The position numbers and the translations under genes are program-made. Under the pieces are notes generated by a model, which was not told where the DNA came from, did no database searches, and saw only the letters and a list, made by a program, of their open reading frames with translations. A stretch of DNA of 64,000 bases. Origin: Micromonospora sp. MW-13. GTDB lineage: Bacteria > Actinomycetota > Actinomycetes > Mycobacteriales > Micromonosporaceae. The stretch's first letter is position 1. Each line of letters starts with the position of its first letter. The stretch lies in the NCBI RefSeq assembly GCF_003434305.1, contig NZ_QKKX01000038.1, positions 1 to 64,000 of the forward strand, given 5' to 3'. Shown here one piece after another: positions 1 through 9,014 of the stretch.

Positions 1-1644
1 GCGCCGGTGGCCGCCGCCGACGCCGGGTTCGACATCGCCGACACCGAGTACGCCGACACCGTGGCCCGGGTGCTCGCCGAGGAGATCGGCCGGGGCGAGG
101 GCGCGAACTTCGTGATCCACCGCACCCTGCGGGCCACGGTGCAGGGCTCCCCGCTGGTCGCCGCCCTGGCCGCGCTGCGCCGGCTGCTGCTACGCGAGCG
201 CGGCGCGTACTGGACGTTCGTGGTGCACACCGGGACGCGGATCCTGGTCGGAGCCAGCCCGGAGCGGCACGTGAGCGTCGATGACGGCCTCGTCATGATG
301 AACCCGATCAGCGGCACCTTCCGGCACGGCGGGACGGCGGACCGGGCGGGCCTGCTGCGCTTCCTCACCGACCCGAAGGAGGTCGACGAGCTGTACATGG
401 TGCTCGACGAGGAGCTGAAGATGATGGCGACCGTCGCCGAACGCGGCGGACAGGTCGTCGGCCCGTACCTCAAGGAGATGTCCCACCTAACGCACACCGA
501 GTACCTGCTGGCCGGGCGGGGCTGCCTGGACGTGCGGGCGGTGCTGCGGGAGACGATGTTCGCCCCGACCGTGACCGGCAGCCCGATGGAGAACGCCTGC
601 CGGGTGATCGCCCGGCACGAGACGAGCGGACGGCGCTACTACGCCGGGGTGCTGGCCCTGCTGGGCCGCGACGACGCCGGCCGGCAGACCCTGGACGCGC
701 CGATCCTGATCCGCACCGCCGAGATCTCCCCCGCCGGCGAGCTACGGGTGCCGGTCGGGGCGACCCTGGTACGCCACTCCACGCCCGAGTCAGAGGTGGC
801 CGAGACCCACGCCAAGGCCGCCGGGGTGCTGGCCGCCCTCGGCCTGCGCCCGGACGCCCCCGACCCCGGGCCGGGACCGGCGCCGAGGCTGGCCGACGAC
901 CCGCAGGTACGCGCCGCGCTGGCTGCCCGCAACGCCCCGCTGGCCCGGTTCTGGCTGGACCAGCGGCCCCCCGGTGCGCTGGCGCTACCCGGGCTGGCCG
1001 GCCGCCGGGCACTGATCGTGGACGGCGAGGACACCTTCACCGGCATGCTGGCCCACCAGCTACGGGCCCTCGGTCTGACCGTCGAGCTGACCCCGTGGCA
1101 CCGGCCCACCCCCGACGACGGGTACGACCTGGTGGTGGTCGGCCCCGGCCCGGGCGACCCGCGGGTCGTGGACCGGCCCAAGATGGCCGCGTTGCGCACG
1201 CTGCTCGCCGGGCGGCTCGCCGCCGGGGCGCCCACCCTGGCGGTGTGTCTGGGCCACCAGCTCCTGGCCGGGCTGCTCGGGCTGCCGCTGCACCGCCGGG
1301 ACGTGCCCTACCAGGGGTTGCAGCGCGACGTGACGGTGTTCGGCGCGACCCGGCGGGTCGGCTTCTACTCCACCTTCACCGCGCTCGCCGACGCCGACCG
1401 GGTGGCCACCGCGTACGGGCCGGTGGAGCTGTCCCGGGACCCGGTCGACCGGGCGGTGCACGCGCTGCGCGGGCCCGGCTTCGCCGGGGTGCAGTTCCAC
1501 CCCGAGTCGGTGCTCAGCCGCGACGGCCTGACGGTCCTGGCCGACCTGCTCGGGCACCTGCTGTCGGTGCCGCTGAGCCGGTCGCCGGCCGCCGCGCGCC
1601 CGGCGCCGGCGGGGCTGGCGCAGGGGCCGGCCGATCGGGCGTAG
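1..1644 (+). CDS. Fused anthranilate synthase / PhzE-type chorismate-utilising enzyme (5' end outside window)
   Basis: Two-domain enzyme that aminates chorismate using ammonia from glutamine. The visible part starts inside the chorismate-binding domain (motifs ASPERHV, NPISGTF, THTEYLL, then TGSPMENACRVI with the closing RTAEIS and VGATLVRHS blocks). A class I glutamine amidotransferase domain follows, with nucleophile Cys in VCLGHQ and the His-Glu pair in FHPES. The reading frame is open at base 1 and a complete family member is roughly 600 or more residues, so the true start lies to the left; the GTG at base 7 is not the start. The fused TrpE-TrpG order is found both in actinobacterial anthranilate synthases and in PhzE (2-amino-2-deoxyisochorismate synthase). 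The sequence alone does not separate them, and no phenazine genes follow here. Confidence 0.85.
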   Translation, partial: APVAAADAGFDIADTEYADTVARVLAEEIGRGEGANFVIHRTLRATVQGSPLVAALAALRRLLLRERGAYWTFVVHTGTRILVGASPERHVSVDDGLVMMNPISGTFRHGGTADRAGLLRFLTDPKEVDELYMVLDEELKMMATVAERGGQVVGPYLKEMSHLTHTEYLLAGRGCLDVRAVLRETMFAPTVTGSPMENACRVIARHETSGRRYYAGVLALLGRDDAGRQTLDAPILIRTAEISPAGELRVPVGATLVRHSTPESEVAETHAKAAGVLAALGLRPDAPDPGPGPAPRLADDPQVRAALAARNAPLARFWLDQRPPGALALPGLAGRRALIVDGEDTFTGMLAHQLRALGLTVELTPWHRPTPDDGYDLVVVGPGPGDPRVVDRPKMAALRTLLAGRLAAGAPTLAVCLGHQLLAGLLGLPLHRRDVPYQGLQRDVTVFGATRRVGFYSTFTALADADRVATAYGPVELSRDPVDRAVHALRGPGFAGVQFHPESVLSRDGLTVLADLLGHLLSVPLSRSPAAARPAPAGLAQGPADRA

Positions 1645-1713
1645 GGATGCCGCGACCGGCGGTCCGGACGGGGCGGGAGCCCTCGCCCGGGCCACCGGTC
1701 GCCCGACGAGGGG

Positions 1714-2334
1714 TCAGCCGGCGGCCATGCCCCTCTTCAGCGCCGTGCCGATCTGCACCGCCCGCCGCGCGGTCAGCGCCGTCGCGCCGAGCGCCACGGA
1801 GTCCGGCGCCACCTCGCCGTTGTTGCTGGTGTGCGAGGCGCCGTACGGGTTGCCGGCGACGAACTGGCTCGGATCGGTGTAGCCGGGGGTGACCACGATG
1901 CCACCCCAGTGGTAGAAGACCGTGAGCAACGACAGCAGGGTGGACTCCTGCCCGCCGTGCGACGTCGCCGTCGAGGTGAACGCGGCGTACACCTTGTTCG
2001 CCAGCGTGCCCTGCGCCCACAGCGGGCCGGTGGTGTCGATGAACTGCTTGAGCTGCGCGGCGACCATGCCGTACCGGGTCGGTGAACCGAAGATCACCAC
2101 ATCGGCCCAGGACAGGTCGTCCGGCTCGGCCTCCTCGACCTCCTGGGTCTCCAGGCGGTGCGCCTGCCACCCCGAGTTGGAGCGGATCGCCTCGTCCGGC
2201 GCCAGCTCACGCACCTTGCGCAGGCGGACCTCGGCTCCGGCCTCACCGGCGGCATCCGCAGCCGCCTGCGCCATCTGGTACGTGATGCCGGTCGCGCTGT
2301 AGTAGATCACCGCGACCTTGGTCTGGCCGTCCAT
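1714..2334 (-). CDS. wrbA: NAD(P)H:quinone oxidoreductase, WrbA type
   Basis: 206-residue flavodoxin-fold protein of the WrbA family, which binds FMN and carries out two-electron reduction of quinones in the cytosol. The N-terminal FMN phosphate loop reads YYSATGITYQMA at about residues 11-22. The flavin-contacting segment FGSPTRYG and the C-terminal PYGASHTS stretch are also present. Length matches the family (about 200). The ATG is preceded by GAGGAGG at good spacing. It is divergent from the acetyltransferase gene, with about 104 bases between the starts for both promoters. Nothing looks broken. Confidence 0.93.
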   Translation of the reverse strand: MDGQTKVAVIYYSATGITYQMAQAAADAAGEAGAEVRLRKVRELAPDEAIRSNSGWQAHRLETQEVEEAEPDDLSWADVVIFGSPTRYGMVAAQLKQFIDTTGPLWAQGTLANKVYAAFTSTATSHGGQESTLLSLLTVFYHWGGIVVTPGYTDPSQFVAGNPYGASHTSNNGEVAPDSVALGATALTARRAVQIGTALKRGMAAG

Positions 2335-2438
2335 CAGATCCTCCTCGGTTCGGGTCAGCTCCGACGACTACCCGTTACTTGCGGCGTCAAACGCCGGGTC
2401 GGTGCCGCCGCCCGGCCGCGCGCTGGCATTCTCGACGC

Positions 2439-2927
2439 ATGGTGATCAGGGAGGCCAGCGCCGCAGACTGGCCCGGAATATGGCCGTTCCTGCGCCGGAT
2501 CGTGGCCGCCGGTGAGACGTACACCTGGCCCCGGGACATCGACGAGTCGACCGGCCGGCGGCGGTGGCTGCCCGGCCCGCCCGCCCGCGTGGTCGTCGCC
2601 GTCGACGACACCGGGACGGTGCTCGGGACGGCGAAGCTGGCCCCCAACCAGCTCGGCCCCGGCGACCACGTGGCCAACGCCAGCTTCATGGTCTCCCCGG
2701 CCGCCGCCGGGCGCGGGGTGGGCCGGGCGCTGGGCGCGCACGTGCTGGACCTGGCCCGGGCCGAGGGCTACCGGGCGATGCAGTTCAACGCGGTGGTGGC
2801 CAGCAACGAACGGGCGGTGGCACTGTGGCGGTCCCTCGGCTTCACGGTGGTCGGCCGGATCCCCGAGGGCTTCCGGCACCCGAGCCAGGGGTACGTCGAC
2901 CTGCTCGTCATGCACCGCGGGCTCTGA
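2439..2927 (+). CDS. GNAT-family N-acetyltransferase
   Basis: 162-residue GNAT fold beginning MVIREASAADW, the usual first strand of the family. The acetyl-CoA pyrophosphate loop is at about residues 89-96 (AAGRGVGRAL), followed by the ASNERAVALWRSLGF motif near residue 125, common in acetyltransferases acting on small amines or amino acid-like drugs. The substrate cannot be told. The frame stays open 20 codons upstream, but that part is arginine-rich and unlike the family, so the ATG at 2439 is preferred. The gene is followed immediately by a broken HAD hydrolase on the same strand. Confidence 0.85.
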   Translation: MVIREASAADWPGIWPFLRRIVAAGETYTWPRDIDESTGRRRWLPGPPARVVVAVDDTGTVLGTAKLAPNQLGPGDHVANASFMVSPAAAGRGVGRALGAHVLDLARAEGYRAMQFNAVVASNERAVALWRSLGFTVVGRIPEGFRHPSQGYVDLLVMHRGL

Positions 2928-3387
2928 CCGGACCTCTTCTACGCCTGGGCGGGCCGGCCGGTGGCCGACATCGTCGCCGACCTCAACGCCCGACACGACC
3001 TGACCATGCCGGTGGCGGCCGTCGCCGCCCGCCGGGAGGCCCTGTACCAGCAACTCCTGCCGACGGCGGCCGGCGTGCCCGGGGTGCTGCGGCACATCGA
3101 CGACGCCCACGGACGGGTCCCGTTCGCCGTGGTCTCCGGCAGCACCCGCGAGTCCGTCACCGCCTCGCTGTCCGCGCTCGGCCTCCTCGACCGGTTCGAC
3201 GTGCTGGTCTGCGCCGGGGACTACGCGCGACCCAAGCCCGACCCGGGAGACGTTCCTGCTCGCCGCCCGGCTGCTCGGCGTACCCCCGCGGTCCTGCCTG
3301 GTCTTCGAGGACGCCGACCTGGGCATTCGGGCCGCCACCGAGGCGGGGATGGTTCCGGTGCGCGTCCCGCAGCCGCGCCAGGGGTGA
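2928..3387 (+). pseudogene. HAD-superfamily hydrolase remnant (5' truncated, frameshifted)
   Basis: Reading straight after the acetyltransferase stop gives FYAWAGRPVADIVADLNARHD and then the core of a beta-phosphoglucomutase-like HAD protein: FAVVSGSTRE (motif II Ser), RPKPDP (motif III Lys), then in another frame CLVFEDADLGIRAATEAGM (motif IV acidic pair). The frame changes within a GGG run near 3243-3250, where one extra G would explain it. The N-terminal nucleophile motif DxDGT is absent altogether. Loss of the nucleophile plus a frameshift makes this a pseudogene. The frameshift alone could be a sequencing error, but the missing start could not. Confidence 0.75.
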
Positions 3388-3821
3388 CTGCTCAAGATTT
3401 GCGCAAGTTCCACGGTCGGCGGGCCCCGGCGGGGCGGGTAAGCGCCATCCTGAGCGGACCGGCGCCGGTGGCCTGGGGCCACGCGCCGGGCGACCTGAAC
3501 GGGGGATCGCGCTCCGCCGGCGGCGGGCCGGCGTAGCGCGATCAGGGGCACCCCGCACGCAGCGCGCTCAGCGGACCAGGGCACCCAGCAGCTGGTCCAG
3601 CTCCGCCGCCGGCTGACCGTCGACCCGTCGAACCACAGCACCCGGGACGCCAGCGCGGTGGGGTGACATACCGGATCCCGGTGACCTGACGGAGCGCGAG
3701 CCCACCCTAGCCGGCACCCGGCCGAGGCCGCCCGGCCCTGCTCCTGTTCACGACCGTCGCGGCGAATGCGCCCCCGCCGCTCGGGTAGGCACGTCGTGAC
3801 CCACGAGAGGAAGGACGAACC
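3388..3821. other. Intergenic region with a possible short gene remnant
   Basis: No complete gene is visible. On the minus strand at about 3568-3670 the translation gives HPTALASRVLWFDGS and, one frame away, DGQPAAELDQLLGALVR followed by a stop. This looks like the last 30-35 residues of a protein with one frameshift; I do not recognise the family. The part nearest 3822 carries the GAGAGGAAGG ribosome binding site of the PRC-barrel gene. Confidence 0.35.
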
Positions 3822-4529
3822 ATGCGACTGACCGAACAGCAGGTCCGCTCGCTGTACGGGCAGGACGTCCAGGACCGCTCGGGTGCGAAGATCGGCAGCG
3901 TGGGCCAGGTGTGGGCCGACGCCGCCGGCGAGGCGACCTGGGTCAGCGTCCAGACCGGCACGACGGGCCGCCAGGAGTCGATGGCCCCGCTCCAGTCGGC
4001 CCAGGTGCGGCAGAACAACGTGACCCTGCCGTACGACAAGGCGACGGTGCGCGGGGCGCCCAGCGTCGAGACCGGCACCGACGAGCCGCTGAACGCGCAG
4101 CAACTCAGCCAGCTCTACGCGCACTACCAGCTCCAGCAGCCGGGCCAACGCCCGGAGGGGCCGGAGGTGACCCGCTCCGAGGAGCGGCTGCTGGTCGGCA
4201 CCGAGAGCGAGCCGGCCGGAACCGCCAGGCTGCGCAAACACGTCGTCACCGAGGACGTGCACACCACCGTCCCCGTGGAGCACGACGAGGTGCGGATCGA
4301 ACGCGAGCCGATCGCCCCGGGCGACCGCCGGGCGCGGGCCGGGATCGGCGACGAGCAGCGGGAGATCCCGCTGCGCGCCGAGCACCCCGTGACCAGCAAG
4401 GAGCAGGTTCCCGTCGAGCGGGTACGCCTGGCCAAGGACGAGGTGGTCGAGGACCGGCCCGTCGACGATCGGGTGCGCCGCGAACAGGTCGACGCGGACG
4501 TACCGGAACGGGCCCGTCGCCGCCGCTGA
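3822..4529 (+). CDS. PRC-barrel and DUF2382 domain protein
   Basis: 235 residues in two parts. Residues 1-90 are a PRC-barrel-like fold (starting MRLTEQQVRSLYGQDVQD, with a GAKIGSVGQVW turn). Residues about 120-232 are a DUF2382/YsnF-type stress domain rich in charged repeats such as EERLLVG, VRIEREPI and VERVRLAKDEVVEDRPV. Proteins of this architecture are common in actinomycetes and are linked to general stress; their biochemical role is not established. There is no signal peptide or membrane segment. The strong ribosome binding site and a GC-rich hairpin just downstream suggest a single-gene unit. Confidence 0.85.
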   Translation: MRLTEQQVRSLYGQDVQDRSGAKIGSVGQVWADAAGEATWVSVQTGTTGRQESMAPLQSAQVRQNNVTLPYDKATVRGAPSVETGTDEPLNAQQLSQLYAHYQLQQPGQRPEGPEVTRSEERLLVGTESEPAGTARLRKHVVTEDVHTTVPVEHDEVRIEREPIAPGDRRARAGIGDEQREIPLRAEHPVTSKEQVPVERVRLAKDEVVEDRPVDDRVRREQVDADVPERARRRR

Positions 4530-4552
4530 CGCGACGACCGGCGCAGCCCTCG

Positions 4553-4581
4553 GGCGGGCGGACCTCGGTGGTCCGCCCGCC
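4553..4581 (+). terminator. GC-rich hairpin after the PRC-barrel gene
   Basis: Perfect 12-base arms (GGCGGGCGGACC and its complement) flank a 5-base loop, 23 bases after the stop codon at 4529. There is no T-tract, as is usual in high-GC actinomycetes. Confidence 0.6.
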
Positions 4582-4653
4582 GACGCACGGGCCCGGCCGC
4601 TGTCGGTGCCCGGTCCTATGCTGGCCGTCGACCGGATGAAAGGCGGCTGACCA

Positions 4654-5817
4654 GTGGCAACGAGCGACGCGGGGAGACGGACATCGGCGGCACCGGCCGG
4701 GTCGGCGCGGCTGACCGGCCCGGAGGCGCTCGCGCTGCGGATGACCAGCCTGCTGCTGCGCCCACACCCCACCGCCCGGCCCACCGACGTGACCGGGGTG
4801 GTCGAGTGGTTCGGCGCGATGCAGGCGCAGGACGTGGCGAGCGGCCTGTGGTCGCTCGGGCTGCGGCTGCCCGGCTGGACGCAGGCCGACGTGCACCAGG
4901 CGCTGGAGCGCCGGGAGGCGCTGCGCACCTGGCCGATGCGCGGCACCGTGCACCTCGTGCCGTCCCGGGACGCCCGCTGGCTGCTGGAGGTGACCGGCGT
5001 GCGGGCCCTGGCCGGGGCGGAGCGGCGGCGGGCGTTCCTCGGGCTCACCGAGGCCGAGGCCGACCGGGCCGCCGACGTGCTCGGCGAGGCGCTGGCCGGC
5101 GGCCTCCGGATGACCCGGGCGGAATGCCTGGGCACGCTCAACGCGGCCGGCATCGAAACCACCGGCCAGCGCGGCTACCACCTGCTCTGGTACGCGGCCC
5201 AGCGTGGCGTCACCTGCATCGCCCCGCACATCGGCACCGAACAGACGTTCGCGCTGCTCGACGAGTGGGTGCCGGACCCGCACCGCCCCGACCGCGACGA
5301 GGCGCTCGGCATCCTGGCGCTGCGCTACTTCCGCAGCCACGGCCCGACCACCCGGCAGGACTTCGCCGGCTGGACGGGCCTGACCGCCGCCGACGCCAAG
5401 CGGGGCATCGCCGCCGCCGGGGCGGCGCTGACCACCGTGTCGGTGGACGGGGTGGAGGCGGTGGTCGACCCGGCCCTACTCGACGCGCCCCGGTCCCCGG
5501 TCGACGACGTGCACGCGCTGCCCGGCTTCGACGAGTACCTGCTGGGCTACAAGGACCGGTCGCTGATGCTCGACGAGGCGCACAAGCAGGCGATCATCCC
5601 CGGTGGCAACGGGGTGTTCCAGTCGACGGTGGTGTGCGGCGGGCGGGTGGTCGGCACCTGGAAGCGGACGCTGGGCAGGACCCGGGTGAAGGTGGCGGTT
5701 CGCCCACTGGCCGACGTCGACGCCGACAGCCGGGCGAGGGTGGGGGTGGCCCTGGAGGCGTACGCGACGTTCGTCGGGCTCCCGCTCGCCGTCGAGTGGG
5801 CCGCCCGCACTCCATGA
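4654..5817 (+). CDS. Winged-helix DNA-binding domain protein (HTH_42 / YcaQ-like family)
   Basis: 387 residues matching the crosslink-repair/winged-helix family that includes YcaQ and AlkX-type proteins. Features are the GAMQAQDVASGLWSLGLR block near residue 55, the WPMRGTVHLV motif near residue 92 and FDEYLLGYKDRS with HKQAIIPGGNG near residues 290-320. YcaQ-type relatives unhook interstrand DNA crosslinks, and related genes sit in clusters for DNA-alkylating natural products; the target of this one is unknown. The GTG start follows AAAGGCGG. It stands alone, convergent with the sugar transporter operon and separated from it by a long inverted repeat. Confidence 0.75.
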   Translation: MATSDAGRRTSAAPAGSARLTGPEALALRMTSLLLRPHPTARPTDVTGVVEWFGAMQAQDVASGLWSLGLRLPGWTQADVHQALERREALRTWPMRGTVHLVPSRDARWLLEVTGVRALAGAERRRAFLGLTEAEADRAADVLGEALAGGLRMTRAECLGTLNAAGIETTGQRGYHLLWYAAQRGVTCIAPHIGTEQTFALLDEWVPDPHRPDRDEALGILALRYFRSHGPTTRQDFAGWTGLTAADAKRGIAAAGAALTTVSVDGVEAVVDPALLDAPRSPVDDVHALPGFDEYLLGYKDRSLMLDEAHKQAIIPGGNGVFQSTVVCGGRVVGTWKRTLGRTRVKVAVRPLADVDADSRARVGVALEAYATFVGLPLAVEWAARTP

Positions 5818-5822
5818 TCGCT

Positions 5823-5906
5823 CTCTTGATCGACTCGAGTTCACTGACGACGCGCTGTCCCGGCGACCCGAACCCGCCAGGTCAGTGACCTGGAGTCGAT
5901 CAAGAG
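5823..5906. repeat. Long imperfect inverted repeat between convergent genes
   Basis: A 26-base arm at 5823-5848 (CTCTTGATCGACTC followed by AGTTCACTGAC) pairs with 5881-5906 with two mismatches, around a 32-base loop. It lies between the convergent winged-helix gene and the sugC-like gene, so it could end transcription from both sides. The arm is not unusually GC-rich, unlike the other terminators here, and may instead be a dispersed intergenic repeat. Confidence 0.7.
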
Positions 5907-5975
5907 CGGCCGGGGTGCCGCGGCCCGCCCCGGTGCCCGCCGTCGGGCGACCGGGGCGGGCCCGAGCCAGCACGG

Positions 5976-7181
5976 TCAGTCGGCCAACGCGCCGGACGAC
6001 CGCCCCTCGTGCAGGGTCAGGTTCCGGCCCGTCGACGGGTCGAACAGGTGGATCTTCTCCAGGTTGAACCAGACCCGCCGGCTCTCCCCCTCGCGTACGG
6101 CGGACTCGGCCGACAGCCGGGTGACCAGGCCGGCGCCGCCGCCGCTGAAGTCGGCCCCGGCGTCGGCCGCCAGCTCCTCCAGCTCGGCGGCGCTGGCCCG
6201 CTCCCCCTCGACCGTGAAGTAGACGTACTTGTCGGAGCCCATCGACTCGACGATGTCCACCGGTGCCTCGAACTCCAGCCCCCGGCGGCGGGTGTCGTCG
6301 TCGACCAGCTCGGCGTCCTCGAAGTGCTCGGGGCGGATGCCGAGGATCAGCTCGCGCGGGGCGTCGCCGGCCTCCAGCCCGCGGCGGATCCGGTCGCCGA
6401 TCGGCACGTCGCCGACCGCCGTGCGCAGCTTTCCGTCCTGCACGGCGGCGTGCAGGAAGTTCATCGACGGGGAGCCGATGAAGCCCGCGACGAACAGATT
6501 GCGCGGGTGGTCGTACAACTCCTGCGGCGGCCCGACCTGCTGCACCGCGCCGCCCCGCATGATCACCACCCGGTCGCCGAGGGTCATCGCCTCGGTCTGG
6601 TCGTGGGTGACGTAGACAGTGGTGGTGCCGAGCTGCTTCTGGAGCCGGGACACCACCGTGCGCATCTGCACCCGCAGCTTCGCGTCCAGATTCGACAGCG
6701 GCTCATCCATCAGGAACGCCTTGGGCTGGCGGACGATCGCCCGGCCCATCGCCACCCGCTGCCGCTGGCCGCCGGAGAGGTTGGCGGGCCTACGGTCCAG
6801 CAACGGGGTCAGCTCCAGCACCTTGGCCGCCTCCTCGACCTTGGAGTTGATCGTCTCCTTGTCGAGCTTGGCCAGCCGCAGCGGGAACGCCATGTTCTCC
6901 CGGACGGTCATGTTCGGGTAGAGCGCGTACGACTGGAACACCATCGCGATGTCCCGGTCCCGGGGGGCCTTGTCGTTGACCCGCTGGCCGCCGATGCGCA
7001 GCTCACCGGAGCTGATGTCCTCCAGCCCGGCGATCATGTTGAGGGTGGTGGACTTCCCGCAGCCGGACGGGCCAACCAGGATGACGAACTCGCCGTCGGC
7101 GATCTCCAGGTCCACGTCGCGCACCGCGACGGTCCCGTCCGGGAACCGCTTGCCCACCTTGTCCAGCACGATGTCAGCCAT
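5976..7181 (-). CDS. sugC: Sugar ABC transporter ATP-binding protein, UgpC/SugC/MsiK type
   Basis: 401-residue ATPase of the carbohydrate importer (CUT1) class. Walker A GPSGCGKST is at residues 37-45, the Q-loop at VFQSY, signature LSGGQ at 135-139, Walker B FLMDEP at 156-161 and the switch His at about 193. The C-terminal half is the TOBE-type regulatory domain (ILGIRPEHF). It is last in a four-gene minus-strand operon after the binding protein and two permeases, 11 bases after the previous stop. In actinomycetes one MsiK-type ATPase often powers several importers. This is the only such ATPase in the window, so it may also serve the two NgcEFG systems near 26-38 kb (inference). Confidence 0.92.
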   Translation of the reverse strand: MADIVLDKVGKRFPDGTVAVRDVDLEIADGEFVILVGPSGCGKSTTLNMIAGLEDISSGELRIGGQRVNDKAPRDRDIAMVFQSYALYPNMTVRENMAFPLRLAKLDKETINSKVEEAAKVLELTPLLDRRPANLSGGQRQRVAMGRAIVRQPKAFLMDEPLSNLDAKLRVQMRTVVSRLQKQLGTTTVYVTHDQTEAMTLGDRVVIMRGGAVQQVGPPQELYDHPRNLFVAGFIGSPSMNFLHAAVQDGKLRTAVGDVPIGDRIRRGLEAGDAPRELILGIRPEHFEDAELVDDDTRRRGLEFEAPVDIVESMGSDKYVYFTVEGERASAAELEELAADAGADFSGGGAGLVTRLSAESAVREGESRRVWFNLEKIHLFDPSTGRNLTLHEGRSSGALAD

Positions 7182-7192
7182 GACTACACCAC

Positions 7193-8026
7193 CTATCCCT
7201 TGACTGCGCCGGAGGTCAGGCCGGAGACGATGCGGCGCTGGAAGAAGAGCACGAACAGGATGATCGGAACGGTGATCACCACGGCGGCGGCGCAGATCGC
7301 CCCGGTGGGATCCTCGAACTGCGACTCGCCGGTGAAGAACGACAGCGCCACCGGCACCGTGCGGGCCCGTTCGGTGGAGGTGAGCGTGATGGCGAACAGG
7401 AAGTCGTTCCAGCAGAAGATGAAGACCAGGATCGCCGTGGTGAACAGCCCCGGCGCGGCCAGCGGGGCGATGACCCGCCGGAACGCCTGGCCCTGCGTCG
7501 CGCCGTCCATCTTCGCCGCCTTCTCCAGGTCCCACGGGATCTGCTTGAAGAACGCCGACAGCGTGTAGATCGCCAGCGGCAGCGCGAAGGTGATGTAGGG
7601 CAGGATCAGCCCCGGCCAGGTGTCGAACAGCCCGAGCTGCCGCTCGATCTCGAACAGCGGCGACACCAGCGACACCTGCGGGAACATCGCGATCAGCAGG
7701 GAGACACCGACGAGCAGCTTCTTGCCGGGGAAGTCCAGCCGGGAGATCGCGTACGCGGCCATCGCGCCGAGCACCACCGCGATCGCGGTGGCGATCAGGG
7801 CGATGCCGATCGAGTTGGCCAGGGCCCGGACGAACTGGTCCGTCTCGAAGATCGTCCGGTAGTTGTCCAGCGTCCACTCCCGGGGCCAGAACCTGCCGTC
7901 GGTGAGGGTGCCCGGGGTCTTGAACGACAGCGAGGCGATCCAGAGCACCGGGACCAGCGCGAAGACGACGACGATGACGTCCAGCAGGCCCCAGCGCAGC
8001 TTCGCCCGCGTGGTGGTCTCGGCCAT
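7193..8026 (-). CDS. sugB: Trehalose-type ABC transporter permease, SugB-like
   Basis: 277-residue inner-membrane permease of the MalG class with six predicted membrane segments, the first [15 protein letters not shown] near residue 15. The cytoplasmic EAA loop that docks the ATPase reads [23 protein letters not shown]. The ATG at 8026 follows the stop of the preceding permease by a single base. A start at 8050 is possible but would overlap that gene. Its substrate assignment rests on the LpqY-like binding protein two genes upstream. Confidence 0.88.
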   Translation of the reverse strand: MAETTTRAKLRWGLLDVIVVVFALVPVLWIASLSFKTPGTLTDGRFWPREWTLDNYRTIFETDQFVRALANSIGIALIATAIAVVLGAMAAYAISRLDFPGKKLLVGVSLLIAMFPQVSLVSPLFEIERQLGLFDTWPGLILPYITFALPLAIYTLSAFFKQIPWDLEKAAKMDGATQGQAFRRVIAPLAAPGLFTTAILVFIFCWNDFLFAITLTSTERARTVPVALSFFTGESQFEDPTGAICAAAVVITVPIILFVLFFQRRIVSGLTSGAVKG

Positions 8027-8027
8027 G

Positions 8028-9014
8028 TCAGCGCCTCTCCGAGTCGTCACTGCCCGGAGCAGCGGTGCCGAACAGCTTCACGAAGACGAACGCGATGACC
8101 GCCACGGTGAGGAAGATCAACACCGACATCGTGGACCCGATGCCGAGGTTCAGCCCCCGGATCAGGTTGTTGTAGGCGAGCATCGACACCGACGAGGTCT
8201 CGTTGCCGCCGGCGGTCAGCACGAAGATGTTGTCGAAGACCCGGAACGCGTCCAGCGTGCGGAACAGCAGGGCGACCAGGATCGCCGGCTTCATCACCGG
8301 CAGCATCACCTTGGTGAACCGCTGCCACCCGGTCGCGCCGTCGGTGGAGGCCGCCTTCAGCAGGTCCTCCGGCACCAGCGCCAGGCCGGCCATCAGCAGC
8401 AGCGCCATGAACGGCGTGGTCTTCCAGATCTCCGCGAGCATGACGATCGCCAGCGAGCTGGCCCGCTCGGTCAGCGGCGCGCCGTCGCCGAACAGGTTCG
8501 CCAGGTAGCCGGTGCCCGGCGTCCAGGCGTACCGCCAGGAGAACGCGGCTACGACCGTGACGATCCCGTACGGGATCAGCGCCGCCGTGCGGACGATGCC
8601 CCGGCCGACCAGGGTCCGGTGCATGATCAGCGCCAGGCCCATGCCGAGCACCAGCTCGACCGCCACGGTGACCACCGTGATCAGCGCGGTCACGCCGAAC
8701 GCCGTCCACCAGAACTCGTTGGTCAGCACGGTCACGTAGTTCTCCAGCCCGACGAACTCGCGCTGGTCGGGGAAGCGCAGGTCGAAGCGCTGCAACGACA
8801 GCCAGACCGAATAGCCGATCGGGTACGCCGTGACCAGCACCATGACCAGCGCGGCGGGGGCGCAGAGCAGCCAGCCGAGCCTGCGTTCGGCCTTCTTGTT
8901 CTCGCTCAGCGGTGCCCTGCCCCGGCGGCCGGCCCGCTGGGCGGGCACCTCCGGCCGCCGGCCGGTCCCGTCGGCCGCGGCCCGCGCCCCGGGCGCGGAA
9001 GCGTCGACGCTCAC
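8028..9014 (-). CDS. sugA: Trehalose-type ABC transporter permease, SugA-like
   Basis: 328-residue MalF-class permease. A polar N-terminal tail of about 45 residues precedes the first membrane segment [25 protein letters not shown]; the EAA loop reads [23 protein letters not shown] near residue 220. The GTG start overlaps the stop of the binding-protein gene by four bases (GTGA), implying coupled translation. Together with the next gene it forms the membrane channel of a CUT1 importer. Confidence 0.9.
   Translation of the reverse strand: MSVDASAPGARAAADGTGRRPEVPAQRAGRRGRAPLSENKKAERRLGWLLCAPAALVMVLVTAYPIGYSVWLSLQRFDLRFPDQREFVGLENYVTVLTNEFWWTAFGVTALITVVTVAVELVLGMGLALIMHRTLVGRGIVRTAALIPYGIVTVVAAFSWRYAWTPGTGYLANLFGDGAPLTERASSLAIVMLAEIWKTTPFMALLLMAGLALVPEDLLKAASTDGATGWQRFTKVMLPVMKPAILVALLFRTLDAFRVFDNIFVLTAGGNETSSVSMLAYNNLIRGLNLGIGSTMSVLIFLTVAVIAFVFVKLFGTAAPGSDDSERR

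Noticed and set aside
2355-5162. 935-codon minus-strand open frame
   Set aside because: Antisense to the acetyltransferase, PRC-barrel and winged-helix genes. Low-complexity Arg/Ala/Pro sequence with no motif.
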